Positions 1 to 8,089 are shown, counted from the stretch's first letter. The stretch: 12,550 nucleotides of DNA from Acidobacteriota bacterium (GCA_021817755.1 JAKAGC010000046.1:1-12550), one strand, 5' to 3'. The notes: generated by a model not told the origin, from the sequence alone. Numbers and translations: made by a program.

Positions 1-282
1 CCTACCGGTTCTATCAAAGCAACCGGTTCTGCCTCTGCATCTATTTACGTTGCTAAAGCCGGTGTGTCGTTGGAAACAAAAATACTTGCCACCTCTATCC
101 CCACCACATTGACTGCCATCGCCCAAACCATCACGCCATACCTTAGCCTTAATCTCCAATGTATTCTTTCTTTTCAACCCATTAGCGGGAAACTCTATTT
201 TTGGGCAAAAGTAAGACGGCTCCTTGGTGGATGGAGAACCGTACTCAGTGTTACAATATGGAGTTTTAGTTCTTCCGCTCAC
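1..282 (-). pseudogene. Probable degraded fragment resembling a chitobiase/hexosaminidase C-terminal-type domain
   Basis: On the minus strand one frame is open from a GTG at 282 to the window edge, with a stop just upstream (295-297) and no ATG. Its translation includes NTEYGSPSTKEPSY, PKIEFP and LEIKAKVWRDGLGD. This resembles the CHB_HEX_C-type domain pattern (YTTDGSxPT...Y..PI....IKAxxxxDG), a small beta-sandwich module of secreted or cell-surface proteins. After GLGD the frame becomes Cys/Arg/Gly-rich and unlike protein. The neighbouring minus frame reads VVGIEVASIFVSNDTPALAT and stops at 45-47, which suggests a frameshift. The minus strand is purine-rich here, as expected for coding. Against this, an opposing frame on the + strand is open from 1 to a TAA at 318, just before two +-directed terminators. 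I therefore treat this as a weak call: a broken remnant, or the end of a gene lying to the left. Confidence 0.3.
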
Positions 283-339
283 AATTATACATTGTTAAAC
301 CTTAATTGGATACTATAAAATAAAATTACCGATCTCATG

Positions 340-366
340 ATTCTCTTCCCATAAGAGAATTTTTTT
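340..366 (+). terminator. Rho-independent terminator 1
   Basis: ATTCTCTT (340-347) pairs with AAGAGAAT (353-360) across a 5-nt loop and is followed immediately by a run of T (360-366). The T-run is only on the + side, so it would end transcription coming from the left edge. Confidence 0.65.
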
Positions 367-430
367 AACGAGATTAACCCGTGCACATGGATTAGTTTCC
401 ATTGCATCGGTTAATCTCGTTTTTTATTTT
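367..430 (+). terminator. Rho-independent terminator 2, long stem
   Basis: AACGAGATTAACC (367-379) is perfectly complementary to GGTTAATCTCGTT (409-421). Inside the loop a second stem can form: 382-385 with 403-406 and 387-391 with 398-402, with C386 bulged. A T-rich tail (420-430, broken by one A) follows on the + strand. It lies directly behind terminator 1, so the M48 gene is well insulated from upstream transcription. Confidence 0.75.
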
Positions 431-512
431 CAATATATCTTCGCTAAATCCCCTTCCTTTATGCAAATCCTTTTTCCTCCCCAATACTATACCTTTTTTT
501 TCTCTGATGATG

Positions 513-518
513 TATAAT
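513..518 (+). promoter_or_regulatory. Possible -10 element for the M48 protease gene
   Basis: A perfect TATAAT hexamer lies about 58 bp before the ATG at 576, in an AT-rich stretch after the terminators. No good -35 hexamer is visible at 16-18 bp spacing; the upstream stretch is dominated by a T-run. The rest of 431-575 shows no other feature except the ribosome binding site GGAG at 565-568. Confidence 0.3.
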
Positions 519-575
519 CTTTTTTTAAATTCAAACAGGTGTGGCGCTTTCGCGTTTAACCTTCGGAGATAGACT

Positions 576-2072
576 ATGAAGAGGTATTTACAATATTTAT
601 CTGCCGTTATGGTATTTATTCTCGTTATACTAGCGGTTCATTGCGCAGTGAATCCCGTAACTGGAAAAAAAGAAATCATGCTGGTTTCTGAAAGCATGGA
701 AATCAATATGGGCAGAGAGATCGACCAGGGATTAAAAATGGAATACGGTATGTATGATGATCCCGGTTTAAGAGATTATATTGTTGAAGTCGGAGAACGT
801 ATGGTTCCTCATACACACCGCCCCCAGTTGCAATACCATTTTGCAGTGCTCGATACCCCAGTTGAAAATGCCTTTGCTGCTCCCGGAGGGTATATATATA
901 TTACTCGCGGGCTCCTTGCACTCATGAATAGCGAAGCCGAATTGGCTACCGTAATCGGTCACGAACTCGGACACGTAAATGCAAGACACTCTGCCAGACA
1001 AATTACCCGTTCTATTCTATTCACTCTCGGTATTGTCATTTTTAGTGAGATTAGTAAAGATTTCAGGAAAATAGCGCCTCTTACCATGATCGCAACCGAA
1101 TTACTCTTTTTAAAATACAGCCGCAGCGACGAATACCAGGCCGATGAACTTGGATTCCAATATGCCATGAAAGCCGGGTACAATTCCACAGAAATGGTGA
1201 CCTTCTTTTCTACACTCGACCGTATGACCATTAGCGAAGGTGGAGCCAGGATTCCCAACTTCCTTTCCACCCATCCCATGACCCCAAAACGAATTGAAAA
1301 AATTAAACAAATGATCCAGACTGAAGATCTCTCCAATCCCAATTACCTTGCCAAATTAAAAGTAGATAGAACCGATTACCTCAATTCATTAAACGGGCTG
1401 ATATATGGTGATAACCCCAGACAAGGTTTCATTGAGGGAAATGCGTTTTATCACCCCGATATGAGATTTTATTTAATGATTCCCAGAGGCTGGCAGGTTA
1501 ACAATACTCCCCGTCAGGTTACCATGCAATCCAAAGATGGAAAAGCCATACTTCTTCTCCAGGCCGAAGAATCCCCTGAAGCTCTTGATAGCTATTCCAA
1601 AAAAATGGCAAAGAACCTCACCGAACCCAAACTCCTATCCCAGGACTATAAATACATAAATGGACTCGATGCTTTTCACTCTATTTTTCAAATGACTCCC
1701 AAAGAAGATACTGCATCCCAGGACACTACCCAGAAAAAAGAAAAAGAAAAAATAGATGTAAATATTACCTGCATTCGAAAAGAGAATATGATTTACTCGT
1801 TTTTTACTGCCACCGGTGAAAATGACTATCGGGCATACAGCAGTGATATCTACTATGTGATTAACTCCTTTAAACCCCTAAACAATCAAAAGTATCTCGG
1901 ACGCAAACCTCTCCGGCTGTATGTCAGACAGGTAAATGCCCAACAAAGTTTAGAACAGTATCTTAATTTCTTAAGGGTTCCCCGTCAACTCTGGGATAAG
2001 ATCTCATTGATGAACTCCATGCAATTAAGCCAGCAGGTATCTGTAGGACAGAATATTAAAATTATCCAGTAA
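576..2072 (+). CDS. M48 family zinc metalloprotease, BepA-like core, LysM-like C-terminus
   Basis: A membrane-associated zinc endopeptidase, probably acting in the periplasm on envelope proteins. Residues 4-22 are a hydrophobic signal segment ending at Cys23, followed by AVNPVTGKKE, which matches the start of mature M48 lipoproteins. The residue before the Cys is His, so the lipobox (AVHC) is non-canonical and lipidation is uncertain. The catalytic motif HELGH is at 129-133. The third zinc ligand is probably Glu186 in DEYQADELG, and STHPMTPKRI (231-240) is typical of the family. Residues ~283-435 form an alpha/beta region with a lysine-rich, low-complexity insert (~375-393). Residues ~440-498 (LRLYVRQVNAQQSLEQY...VGQNIKIIQ) look like a LysM-type module that could bind peptidoglycan. 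BepA's TPR tail is absent. The start is supported by GGAG at 565-568, 7 nt before ATG. Confidence 0.9.
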   Translation: MKRYLQYLSAVMVFILVILAVHCAVNPVTGKKEIMLVSESMEINMGREIDQGLKMEYGMYDDPGLRDYIVEVGERMVPHTHRPQLQYHFAVLDTPVENAFAAPGGYIYITRGLLALMNSEAELATVIGHELGHVNARHSARQITRSILFTLGIVIFSEISKDFRKIAPLTMIATELLFLKYSRSDEYQADELGFQYAMKAGYNSTEMVTFFSTLDRMTISEGGARIPNFLSTHPMTPKRIEKIKQMIQTEDLSNPNYLAKLKVDRTDYLNSLNGLIYGDNPRQGFIEGNAFYHPDMRFYLMIPRGWQVNNTPRQVTMQSKDGKAILLLQAEESPEALDSYSKKMAKNLTEPKLLSQDYKYINGLDAFHSIFQMTPKEDTASQDTTQKKEKEKIDVNITCIRKENMIYSFFTATGENDYRAYSSDIYYVINSFKPLNNQKYLGRKPLRLYVRQVNAQQSLEQYLNFLRVPRQLWDKISLMNSMQLSQQVSVGQNIKIIQ

Positions 2073-2106
2073 GCACCCTTTATCCTCCTTTTTCGGAACT
2101 CCCTGA

Positions 2107-2121
2107 CCTATATAATATAGG
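2107..2121. repeat. Short inverted repeat after the M48 gene
   Basis: CCTATA TAA TATAGG is a perfect 6-3-6 palindrome 35 bp after the M48 stop codon. It has no T-tract, so it is not a convincing terminator. It contains an embedded TATAAT and could equally be an operator or chance in AT-rich DNA. Confidence 0.3.
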
Positions 2122-2189
2122 ATTAATTCCGCCTCTATCCATTACCATTTTACCCAATTAAAATAATATAAAAAAGTGTATCCATTTAC

Positions 2190-2216
2190 TTGACATTTCT
2201 TCCATAGTCATATAAA
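2190..2216 (+). promoter_or_regulatory. Sigma70-type promoter for the GAF-ATPase / phosphoesterase unit
   Basis: TTGACA (2190-2195) and TATAAA (2211-2216) are separated by 15 bp, which is slightly short. They lie ~50 bp before the ATG at 2265. A strong Shine-Dalgarno GGAGG (2251-2255) follows with 9-nt spacing. An earlier ATG at 2258 stops after four codons, so 2265 is the start. The promoter suggests the two-gene unit is transcribed independently of the protease. Confidence 0.6.
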
Positions 2217-2264
2217 AATATTGTATGTTTAATTTGTGAATGATTAAACCGGAGGTAATGAGAG

Positions 2265-5200
2265 ATGGATGAAAATATACTCAGATTTTCCACCAACCTT
2301 CAATGTGAATTAATAAAAAAATTAGCTCTCGCCAATCGCTTTGACCGGTTGATGGACAGTATGTTGGAGGATATCGTTGATAAAGCAAACGACGTACTAA
2401 AAGCCTCTTCTTGTTGTATTTTGATTATCGATCCCAATCAGGAGGAAAAACCTCATAAAACTGCCACCATTCGAGCAGCCACCGGATATAATATTCCCAA
2501 TATCACACGTATCCGATATACTATCGTTCCACCCGACCAGGTCCCCGAATTTCCTACACCTGAGGAAAAGTTAGGAATATCGGGATGGGTCATCTCCACA
2601 GGTCTTGCTTTTCTCAGCAGTACAACCCGGGAAGTACAGAATCATCCCCATCACCTCGGACAGGGTATTCCTGAAAAAAAACAACTTGCCGCTTACCTTG
2701 CCGTTCCGTTACGAAATCCACAAGGAAAAATCATCGGTGCATTCCGGGCAGAACGACTCGAAGGAGAACCATTTTCCGTTTATGAGCAAATGCTACTCGA
2801 AACCCTCGGCCAACTCGCCGGCTTATGTATCGCCCATGTCGATATGGCAAAAGCAGGAGATACCAATACCGCTATTACGGCATGGGTTCTTAAAGTAATC
2901 TCCGAAGCTGTCGCAGAAGAAGGTGAACTCGATGCATTTCTCGATATTATTGTTCGCTTAATATCCGCTTCTACTCTCGCCGATTCGTGTTCCGTTTTCT
3001 TAATCGATGTTAATAAACGCACACTCACCCAACGCGCAGGTTGCGGACATCAGGTTCTCCGTCAAGTCATCCGCTCCTATAAATTACCCGAATCCGATCA
3101 ATTGAACCTTTTATTGGATATGAATCGAACCGTCCCACCCGAAAAAAAAGTTGGATTAACCGCCTGGATTGCTTCAACCGGTAAATCCTTTTATGCCAAA
3201 AATTTTGATGAATTACGAAAACACCCTCACCACCGCGGAGAGTATGATCAGTTGAATTTCCCCAAAGAACAACAATGCGGTGCCTTCTTTGCCGTACCCC
3301 TGAGAGTCGGTGGGACCATTACCGGTGTACTTAAAATTGAAAATATTTGCGGGAAAGGAGTAACCGATAATTGCGAGTTTAATTCCGAAACCCGAAACCG
3401 GCTTATTACTCTTGCACAAAGTGTTGCTCTTGCTATCGAACGCTTGCAATTCCAGGCCCCCTCTCGTTATCGTATCATCCTTGATGCACGACCCACCATC
3501 TTTGATATATTAAAAGGAAACCTCAGTGCTGAAGAACTTGTAAAAAAAATTGTTAGAGATACTGCCAATTTATTCAATGCACGCGCCTCCGCTTTATTTC
3601 TCAAAGAAGGAAACCAACTCATCCAGCCCCCCTGGGCTGCTTATGGTTGGGCACAGTTTGGCCCAATAATCAGGAGGTATGATCTCGTCGATGCATCACT
3701 AATAAAAGACGATCCCACTCCCGAAGAAAAGGTAGGACTCACTGTATGGATTGCTGCTAAACGAAAAAAATTTACTGCTAAAAGTAACCTGGAACTTCGA
3801 ACCCACCCTCATCACAAAGGGACGTATGATAAACATAATTTCATTACCGGTGAACAATGCGAAACCTTTATGGGTGTTCCCCTTGTTGTAGGTGATGAAC
3901 TCATCGGTGTATTAAAAGTCGAAACCAAAATGAAAAACAATGAGTATGCTTATTTTAGCGAACAGGACGAACTCGTTCTCGAACTCATTGCCAATAGTGC
4001 TGCAATCGCTATTAAAAATGCCCGCCTCGTCGAATCACGTTTGCTCGCAGATAAAATCATAGCTCAACCCAATAATTTAGATGTAATCCATGTATTGTAT
4101 GAATTCGTTGAAGGTCGAGCCGAAGTGATTAATACATTGTACAACACCGCAGAGATCGTCAGGGGAAGAAGTAGACTCAAAGCCGACATAATCGACAATC
4201 TAACCGGCCTGTTCAATCCCCATTTTAAACCCGTTATTCTCGACGGATTGGAAGCTATGACCGAGGATCCGTTGAAAGGGCTTCTAGGGTTCATTAAAGC
4301 GGCTGTATGCGTTAATAACATTTCAGAAATCATGAATCTCACCCAATTCCCATTGAAATGGGGGGGAATACTCCGCCCTGATTTTTTCTTGCACCGATGC
4401 GCAGAAAACATTCAAGATAGCTGGTCCAGAATTCATCAAAATTTAAACCTTTACGATGCAGATAAAACCAAAAGACATAACCTTCAGGAATGCATGTCTA
4501 TTATCTCAGAAAAAGAAAAATCCCTTGTAGATATCTCCAATATTTTTGAAGAGAACTTATTGAAGCGCATTTTCCAGCAATGGAGAAAAGTGATCGAAAT
4601 TGCTGTGGCACAATTTCAGCAAATACATAATCCTTATTTCGCAGGAATCGCCCTTCCCCCCAATAGCAATGTTTTCTTCGGAAGAAAAGATATCTTCGAT
4701 TGGGTCGAAGATAAACTCCGGTACAACCGGAATTGCTTACTTATTCTTCATGGAAGCAGCCGTACAGGTAAAACATCTATCTTAAACCAGATACAGGCTG
4801 GCCCCCTTGGGGAAAAACTCCGTACCCGAACAGAAAATCCCATTTTTCCCGTCTTCATCGATCTCCATCAACTTGTCGATACCGGGACTCATGTTTTCTT
4901 GTATACGATTGCCGATAAAATAAGCTCCAATTTGCAAAAACAAACCATCGATATCCCGGAGCCCAGGTTAAGTGATTATAAAGAAGCCCCTTATAAAGTG
5001 TTTCAATCTTTTATCGAATTCGTTACACAAAAACTGGAGAGACGCAACAATGGGATACTAACCCTCATGTTCGATGAATTCGAATCCCTCAGCGATCTCA
5101 TCGATTCCGGGAAAATCGAACCTCAAATTTTCACCTATCTTCGTTCCATTATTCAACATATCCCATCCACGCGCTTTATCCTGGCCGGACATCATCATAT

Positions 5201-5780
5201 CGATGAACTTCCTCCCCAATATAAAGGACTTATTTTTACAATCGCAGATCATAAGGAAGTCGGATTTCTAGATAAACTCGCTGCACAGGAACTAATCCAG
5301 GTTCCAGTTAAAGAATATGGAGTAATATACACCGACCAAGCTGTTGAGAAAATGCTCTCTGTTACCAATGGAAGCCCGTATCACATTCAACAATTATGCT
5401 CCTTCTGTATCGATCTATTAAATGATAAACAAATCGATTACACTGTAACCGAAACACTCCTTGAGGAAGCTATAAAGAAAGCTCTGACCAAAGGAATCGA
5501 TTCCACCCTCGAACAATTCTGGCAATCCATCGGCGAAGATGCACGTCATATACTTAAATCATTGACTCAACTTACTCAAAAAGACAATACCCCCATCCAT
5601 TCCGATAGTATGATTGCCTATTTCACCGATCAGGGAATCGATGGCGCAACTGTGCAACCCATACTCGATAAACTCATCAGACAACAAATTATCCTGGAAG
5701 AAAAAATCATTCCCGATGGTCCCGTACAATACCGTTTTGCCATGGATTTAATGCGCCGGTTTATCCTCTCCATGATTTAA
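2265..5780 (+). CDS. Triple-GAF sensor protein with C-terminal STAND/AAA-type ATPase
   Basis: A large cytoplasmic sensor-NTPase with no signal peptide or membrane segment. Three GAF domains lie at ~20-192, ~205-395 and ~412-590. Each carries the same core: P-EEK-hG-h-WhA/S (100-109, 292-302, 486-496), an HPHH motif (127-130, 320-323, 514-517) and VPL...G (147-, 344-, 538-). GAF2 and GAF3 also have HPHHxGxYDxxNF and a conserved QC (337-338, 531-532); GAF1 has QL and lacks YDxxNF. Residues ~595-785 are mainly helical and not recognised. The ATPase follows: lead-in NPYFAG (789-794), FFGR (804-807), Walker A GSSRTGKT (830-837), Walker B LMFDE (934-938), then a probable winged-helix region (~1085-1165). 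The architecture fits signal-gated NTPase switches; GAF domains typically bind cyclic nucleotides, small molecules or cofactors. The ligand is unknown. The next gene, 35 bp downstream, encodes a related ATPase. Confidence 0.85.
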   Translation: MDENILRFSTNLQCELIKKLALANRFDRLMDSMLEDIVDKANDVLKASSCCILIIDPNQEEKPHKTATIRAATGYNIPNITRIRYTIVPPDQVPEFPTPEEKLGISGWVISTGLAFLSSTTREVQNHPHHLGQGIPEKKQLAAYLAVPLRNPQGKIIGAFRAERLEGEPFSVYEQMLLETLGQLAGLCIAHVDMAKAGDTNTAITAWVLKVISEAVAEEGELDAFLDIIVRLISASTLADSCSVFLIDVNKRTLTQRAGCGHQVLRQVIRSYKLPESDQLNLLLDMNRTVPPEKKVGLTAWIASTGKSFYAKNFDELRKHPHHRGEYDQLNFPKEQQCGAFFAVPLRVGGTITGVLKIENICGKGVTDNCEFNSETRNRLITLAQSVALAIERLQFQAPSRYRIILDARPTIFDILKGNLSAEELVKKIVRDTANLFNARASALFLKEGNQLIQPPWAAYGWAQFGPIIRRYDLVDASLIKDDPTPEEKVGLTVWIAAKRKKFTAKSNLELRTHPHHKGTYDKHNFITGEQCETFMGVPLVVGDELIGVLKVETKMKNNEYAYFSEQDELVLELIANSAAIAIKNARLVESRLLADKIIAQPNNLDVIHVLYEFVEGRAEVINTLYNTAEIVRGRSRLKADIIDNLTGLFNPHFKPVILDGLEAMTEDPLKGLLGFIKAAVCVNNISEIMNLTQFPLKWGGILRPDFFLHRCAENIQDSWSRIHQNLNLYDADKTKRHNLQECMSIISEKEKSLVDISNIFEENLLKRIFQQWRKVIEIAVAQFQQIHNPYFAGIALPPNSNVFFGRKDIFDWVEDKLRYNRNCLLILHGSSRTGKTSILNQIQAGPLGEKLRTRTENPIFPVFIDLHQLVDTGTHVFLYTIADKISSNLQKQTIDIPEPRLSDYKEAPYKVFQSFIEFVTQKLERRNNGILTLMFDEFESLSDLIDSGKIEPQIFTYLRSIIQHIPSTRFILAGHHHIDELPPQYKGLIFTIADHKEVGFLDKLAAQELIQVPVKEYGVIYTDQAVEKMLSVTNGSPYHIQQLCSFCIDLLNDKQIDYTVTETLLEEAIKKALTKGIDSTLEQFWQSIGEDARHILKSLTQLTQKDNTPIHSDSMIAYFTDQGIDGATVQPILDKLIRQQIILEEKIIPDGPVQYRFAMDLMRRFILSMI

Positions 5781-5815
5781 GTATGAAATAATAGAAAAGA
5801 ATGAGGTAAAATACA

Positions 5816-7945
5816 ATGCAGATACCTTATATTGCAGGCCCCTCCATCGAAAATCCCGAGAATTTTTTCGGAAGAAATAAACAAATCCAATTCTTTTTCA
5901 GGATGCTGAATAACCAACGCCCCCTCCATCCTCTGAAAGTTGTTGGATTTCCTAGATCAGGAAAAACATCGTTTCTGCGTTATATTTCCAATCCCGAAAT
6001 CATCTCGCGCTACTCAATGGATAACAACAGCCAAACCATTATTGCTTATGTCGATCTCGAAGGTGGAATCGACTCACCCCAGGTTTTTTATACTGCCATT
6101 AAAGATGCCATCAACTCCAAAATCCCTCAAAAATTGCAGTTAAACGAATTCGACACAGCCTACCGGTTCGGACAATGGATCGATTCCCTTAAAACCAAAG
6201 GATATAGAATAATTGTTCTTCTCGATGAATTTGATTCCATTATCAATTCGGGAAATTTTGACATCTTTTTTTTCAGGTTCATGCGTTCTCTTATTTCAGA
6301 TAAATTTGTGTGGGTCATCAGTTTAAAAAAAATCGATGAAAAAGAAATAATGAATCATTTGCTAAGTGAAAAGACCTCTTACTTCTTTAATCAATTTTAT
6401 CAAACCCCGATTTACATGGGACAAATGGAACTTAACGAGGCCATTGATTTATTAAGTACCCCCGCGAAAACAAATGATATTCTCTTAACTCAAGATGAAA
6501 TCCATTCCATCATTCAAATTGCCGGAAAATTCCCTTATATTTTACAATCAACAGCTACCCAATGGCTTCAAACACGCCAAACTGAAGATGATTTCACTCG
6601 AATCCCGCATACTGTCATTGAAGAGTTATCGAACTCCGATAACCAGGTTAACCGGTTATTTAAATCCAACTGGAAACGATTTTCCTCACGGGAAAAGGAA
6701 TGCCTGATCGCTTCTGCCAATCATTTTCCTATTCAAGATAAGGATTTCGATATATATAATACCCTTCAACTGTATGGATTTGTAGAGAAGGAAGGGGAGA
6801 CATTTACTATTTGTGGGGAATTAATGAAACGCTTGATTATCCAACAAAATATTGAACCAACCCCAGAAATTATTACTGTACCGGAAATTAATCAAACTCC
6901 TCCCCTTCACATACTTCATCTCAGCGATTTGCATATCCGTGATAATACAGATCCGGTTAGTATATTTCAACCTCTTAAAGCCGATTTAAACGATACCAAA
7001 AACGGAATGCATATAAATAAACTCGATTTTCTTATCATCACTGGAGATTTTACCGAGAGTGCCTCTGAAACCCAATTCCAAAAAGCGGCCCAATTAATAG
7101 ATATGATTAAAAACGAGTTTCAAATCCCGGAGAATAAATGCATCTTTTGTCCCGGAAACCATGATATTGATTGGAATAGTCAGGTTTATAGATGGAAAAA
7201 TAAACGGCATGTTTCCGAAGCTGAATTAAAAAATGGAAGCTGGCTAAAAACCGGTGAATTGGGTTATCTCATCCGGGAAGATGAACACTATTTCAAACGG
7301 TTTTATAATTTCTCCAATCACCTGTACAAACCATTTAACAATAATGCCGATTATCCCCCAACCGAGGAAGAACAATGTATTCCCCACTTCTTCCCCGAGC
7401 AAAAGCTTTTAATCTTTTCCTTAAATTCCTGTTATGAAATCGACGAATTTTTTCCTTCACGTTCCGGCATTTCCAATCAAGCATTAACTCGTGGGCTCAT
7501 GAAATGTGAACAAATAATAAAAAATGCAATCCGGGAAAACCAATTGGCTCCGGATGAGCCCCTGCTAAAAATTGTTATATGGCACCATCCCGTTACCGGT
7601 AATGATAGAATTATAGACGATCAATTCTTACACAGTCTCACCCGCGCCCGGTTTAAAATATGCTTACATGGACACATCCATGATCAACGGACCGATCTGT
7701 TTAACTACACAGATCCCGACCGCTCCATGCACATTGTAGGAGCAGGAACCTTCGATGCACCCCAAAATGCCCGCCTCGAATCCATTCCCAGGCTATATAA
7801 CCTCTTGAGAATCGACTACGACAAAAATATGATTCGTGTTTTTACACGGTGTAAACTTAATCCCCACGGCACCTGGGCCGGATGGGCCGTCTGGCCGGGA
7901 AATGATAATCAAAATAGATATTATTACGATATATCGCTTAGATAA
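5816..7945 (+). CDS. STAND/AAA-type ATPase fused to calcineurin-like metallophosphoesterase
   Basis: A cytoplasmic two-domain protein. The N-terminal ATPase begins PYIAG (4-8) and has FFGR (17-20), Walker A GFPRSGKT (44-51) and Walker B IVLLDEFD (133-140). A helical or winged-helix region (~285-345) is followed by a Pro-rich linker (~347-363). The C-terminal metallophosphoesterase (~364-680) has all five family motifs: DLH (371-373), GD (410-411), GNHD (447-450), WHH (589-591) and GHIH (619-622). It should therefore bind two metals and hydrolyse a phosphoester. The substrate could be nucleic acid, nucleotide or protein and cannot be told from sequence. GAGG (5803-5806) lies 9 nt before ATG. 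Proximity and the shared ATPase lead-in with the upstream gene suggest co-expression and perhaps co-assembly. The fusion suggests the NTPase gates the phosphoesterase. Confidence 0.87.
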   Translation: MQIPYIAGPSIENPENFFGRNKQIQFFFRMLNNQRPLHPLKVVGFPRSGKTSFLRYISNPEIISRYSMDNNSQTIIAYVDLEGGIDSPQVFYTAIKDAINSKIPQKLQLNEFDTAYRFGQWIDSLKTKGYRIIVLLDEFDSIINSGNFDIFFFRFMRSLISDKFVWVISLKKIDEKEIMNHLLSEKTSYFFNQFYQTPIYMGQMELNEAIDLLSTPAKTNDILLTQDEIHSIIQIAGKFPYILQSTATQWLQTRQTEDDFTRIPHTVIEELSNSDNQVNRLFKSNWKRFSSREKECLIASANHFPIQDKDFDIYNTLQLYGFVEKEGETFTICGELMKRLIIQQNIEPTPEIITVPEINQTPPLHILHLSDLHIRDNTDPVSIFQPLKADLNDTKNGMHINKLDFLIITGDFTESASETQFQKAAQLIDMIKNEFQIPENKCIFCPGNHDIDWNSQVYRWKNKRHVSEAELKNGSWLKTGELGYLIREDEHYFKRFYNFSNHLYKPFNNNADYPPTEEEQCIPHFFPEQKLLIFSLNSCYEIDEFFPSRSGISNQALTRGLMKCEQIIKNAIRENQLAPDEPLLKIVIWHHPVTGNDRIIDDQFLHSLTRARFKICLHGHIHDQRTDLFNYTDPDRSMHIVGAGTFDAPQNARLESIPRLYNLLRIDYDKNMIRVFTRCKLNPHGTWAGWAVWPGNDNQNRYYYDISLR

Positions 7946-7947
7946 AT

Positions 7948-7970
7948 TGAACAATTATAGTGAACAATTA
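7948..7970 (+). repeat. Direct repeat after the phosphoesterase gene
   Basis: TGAACAATTA occurs at 7948-7957 and again at 7961-7970, a 13-bp period. A related CACAATTAAC lies at 8017-8026. No clear T-tailed terminator is visible in 7946-8090. These may be binding-site half-repeats or AT-rich chance. Confidence 0.3.
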
Positions 7971-8010
7971 AAATGATTCGTTCCTCTTCTCATTAATCCA
8001 ACATATTCTA

Positions 8011-8025
8011 TTAATTCACAATTAA
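8011..8025. repeat. Palindrome TTAATT-CAC-AATTAA
   Basis: A perfect 6-3-6 inverted repeat sits 65 bp upstream of the kinase promoter's -35 box. It has no T-tract. It could be an operator site; AT-rich composition makes chance a real alternative. Confidence 0.25.
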
Positions 8026-8089
8026 CAGTTACATTTTAAAATGCGGTTTCTCTACACCTTTTTTTTATCTGAAAGGCAAGAAAAAATCA

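Noticed and set aside
64..318. 84-codon + strand open frame starting at GTG
   Set aside because: The frame opens before the window edge, has no Shine-Dalgarno, and its latter half is Trp/Leu/Ser-rich without any recognisable motif. The opposite strand is purine-rich and shows a domain-like pattern. The terminators downstream are the only point in its favour.
959..1342. 127-codon minus-strand frame inside the protease gene
   Set aside because: It lies wholly opposite the conserved M48 catalytic region, whose motifs fix the coding frame.
3142..3149. Run of eight A in the GAF gene as a slippage site
   Set aside because: No downstream stem or alternative-frame product is evident. GAF2 continues in frame on both sides, so programmed frameshifting is not supported.
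6266..6273. Run of eight T in the phosphoesterase gene
   Set aside because: It encodes Phe residues in a continuous ATPase frame with downstream motifs intact, so there is no sign of a frameshift or internal terminator.
2265..7945. CRISPR, insertion sequence or prophage signals around the sensor/phosphoesterase pair
   Set aside because: I found no transposase, integrase, regular short repeats, terminal inverted repeats or target-site duplications. The neighbouring genes use a similar codon style.
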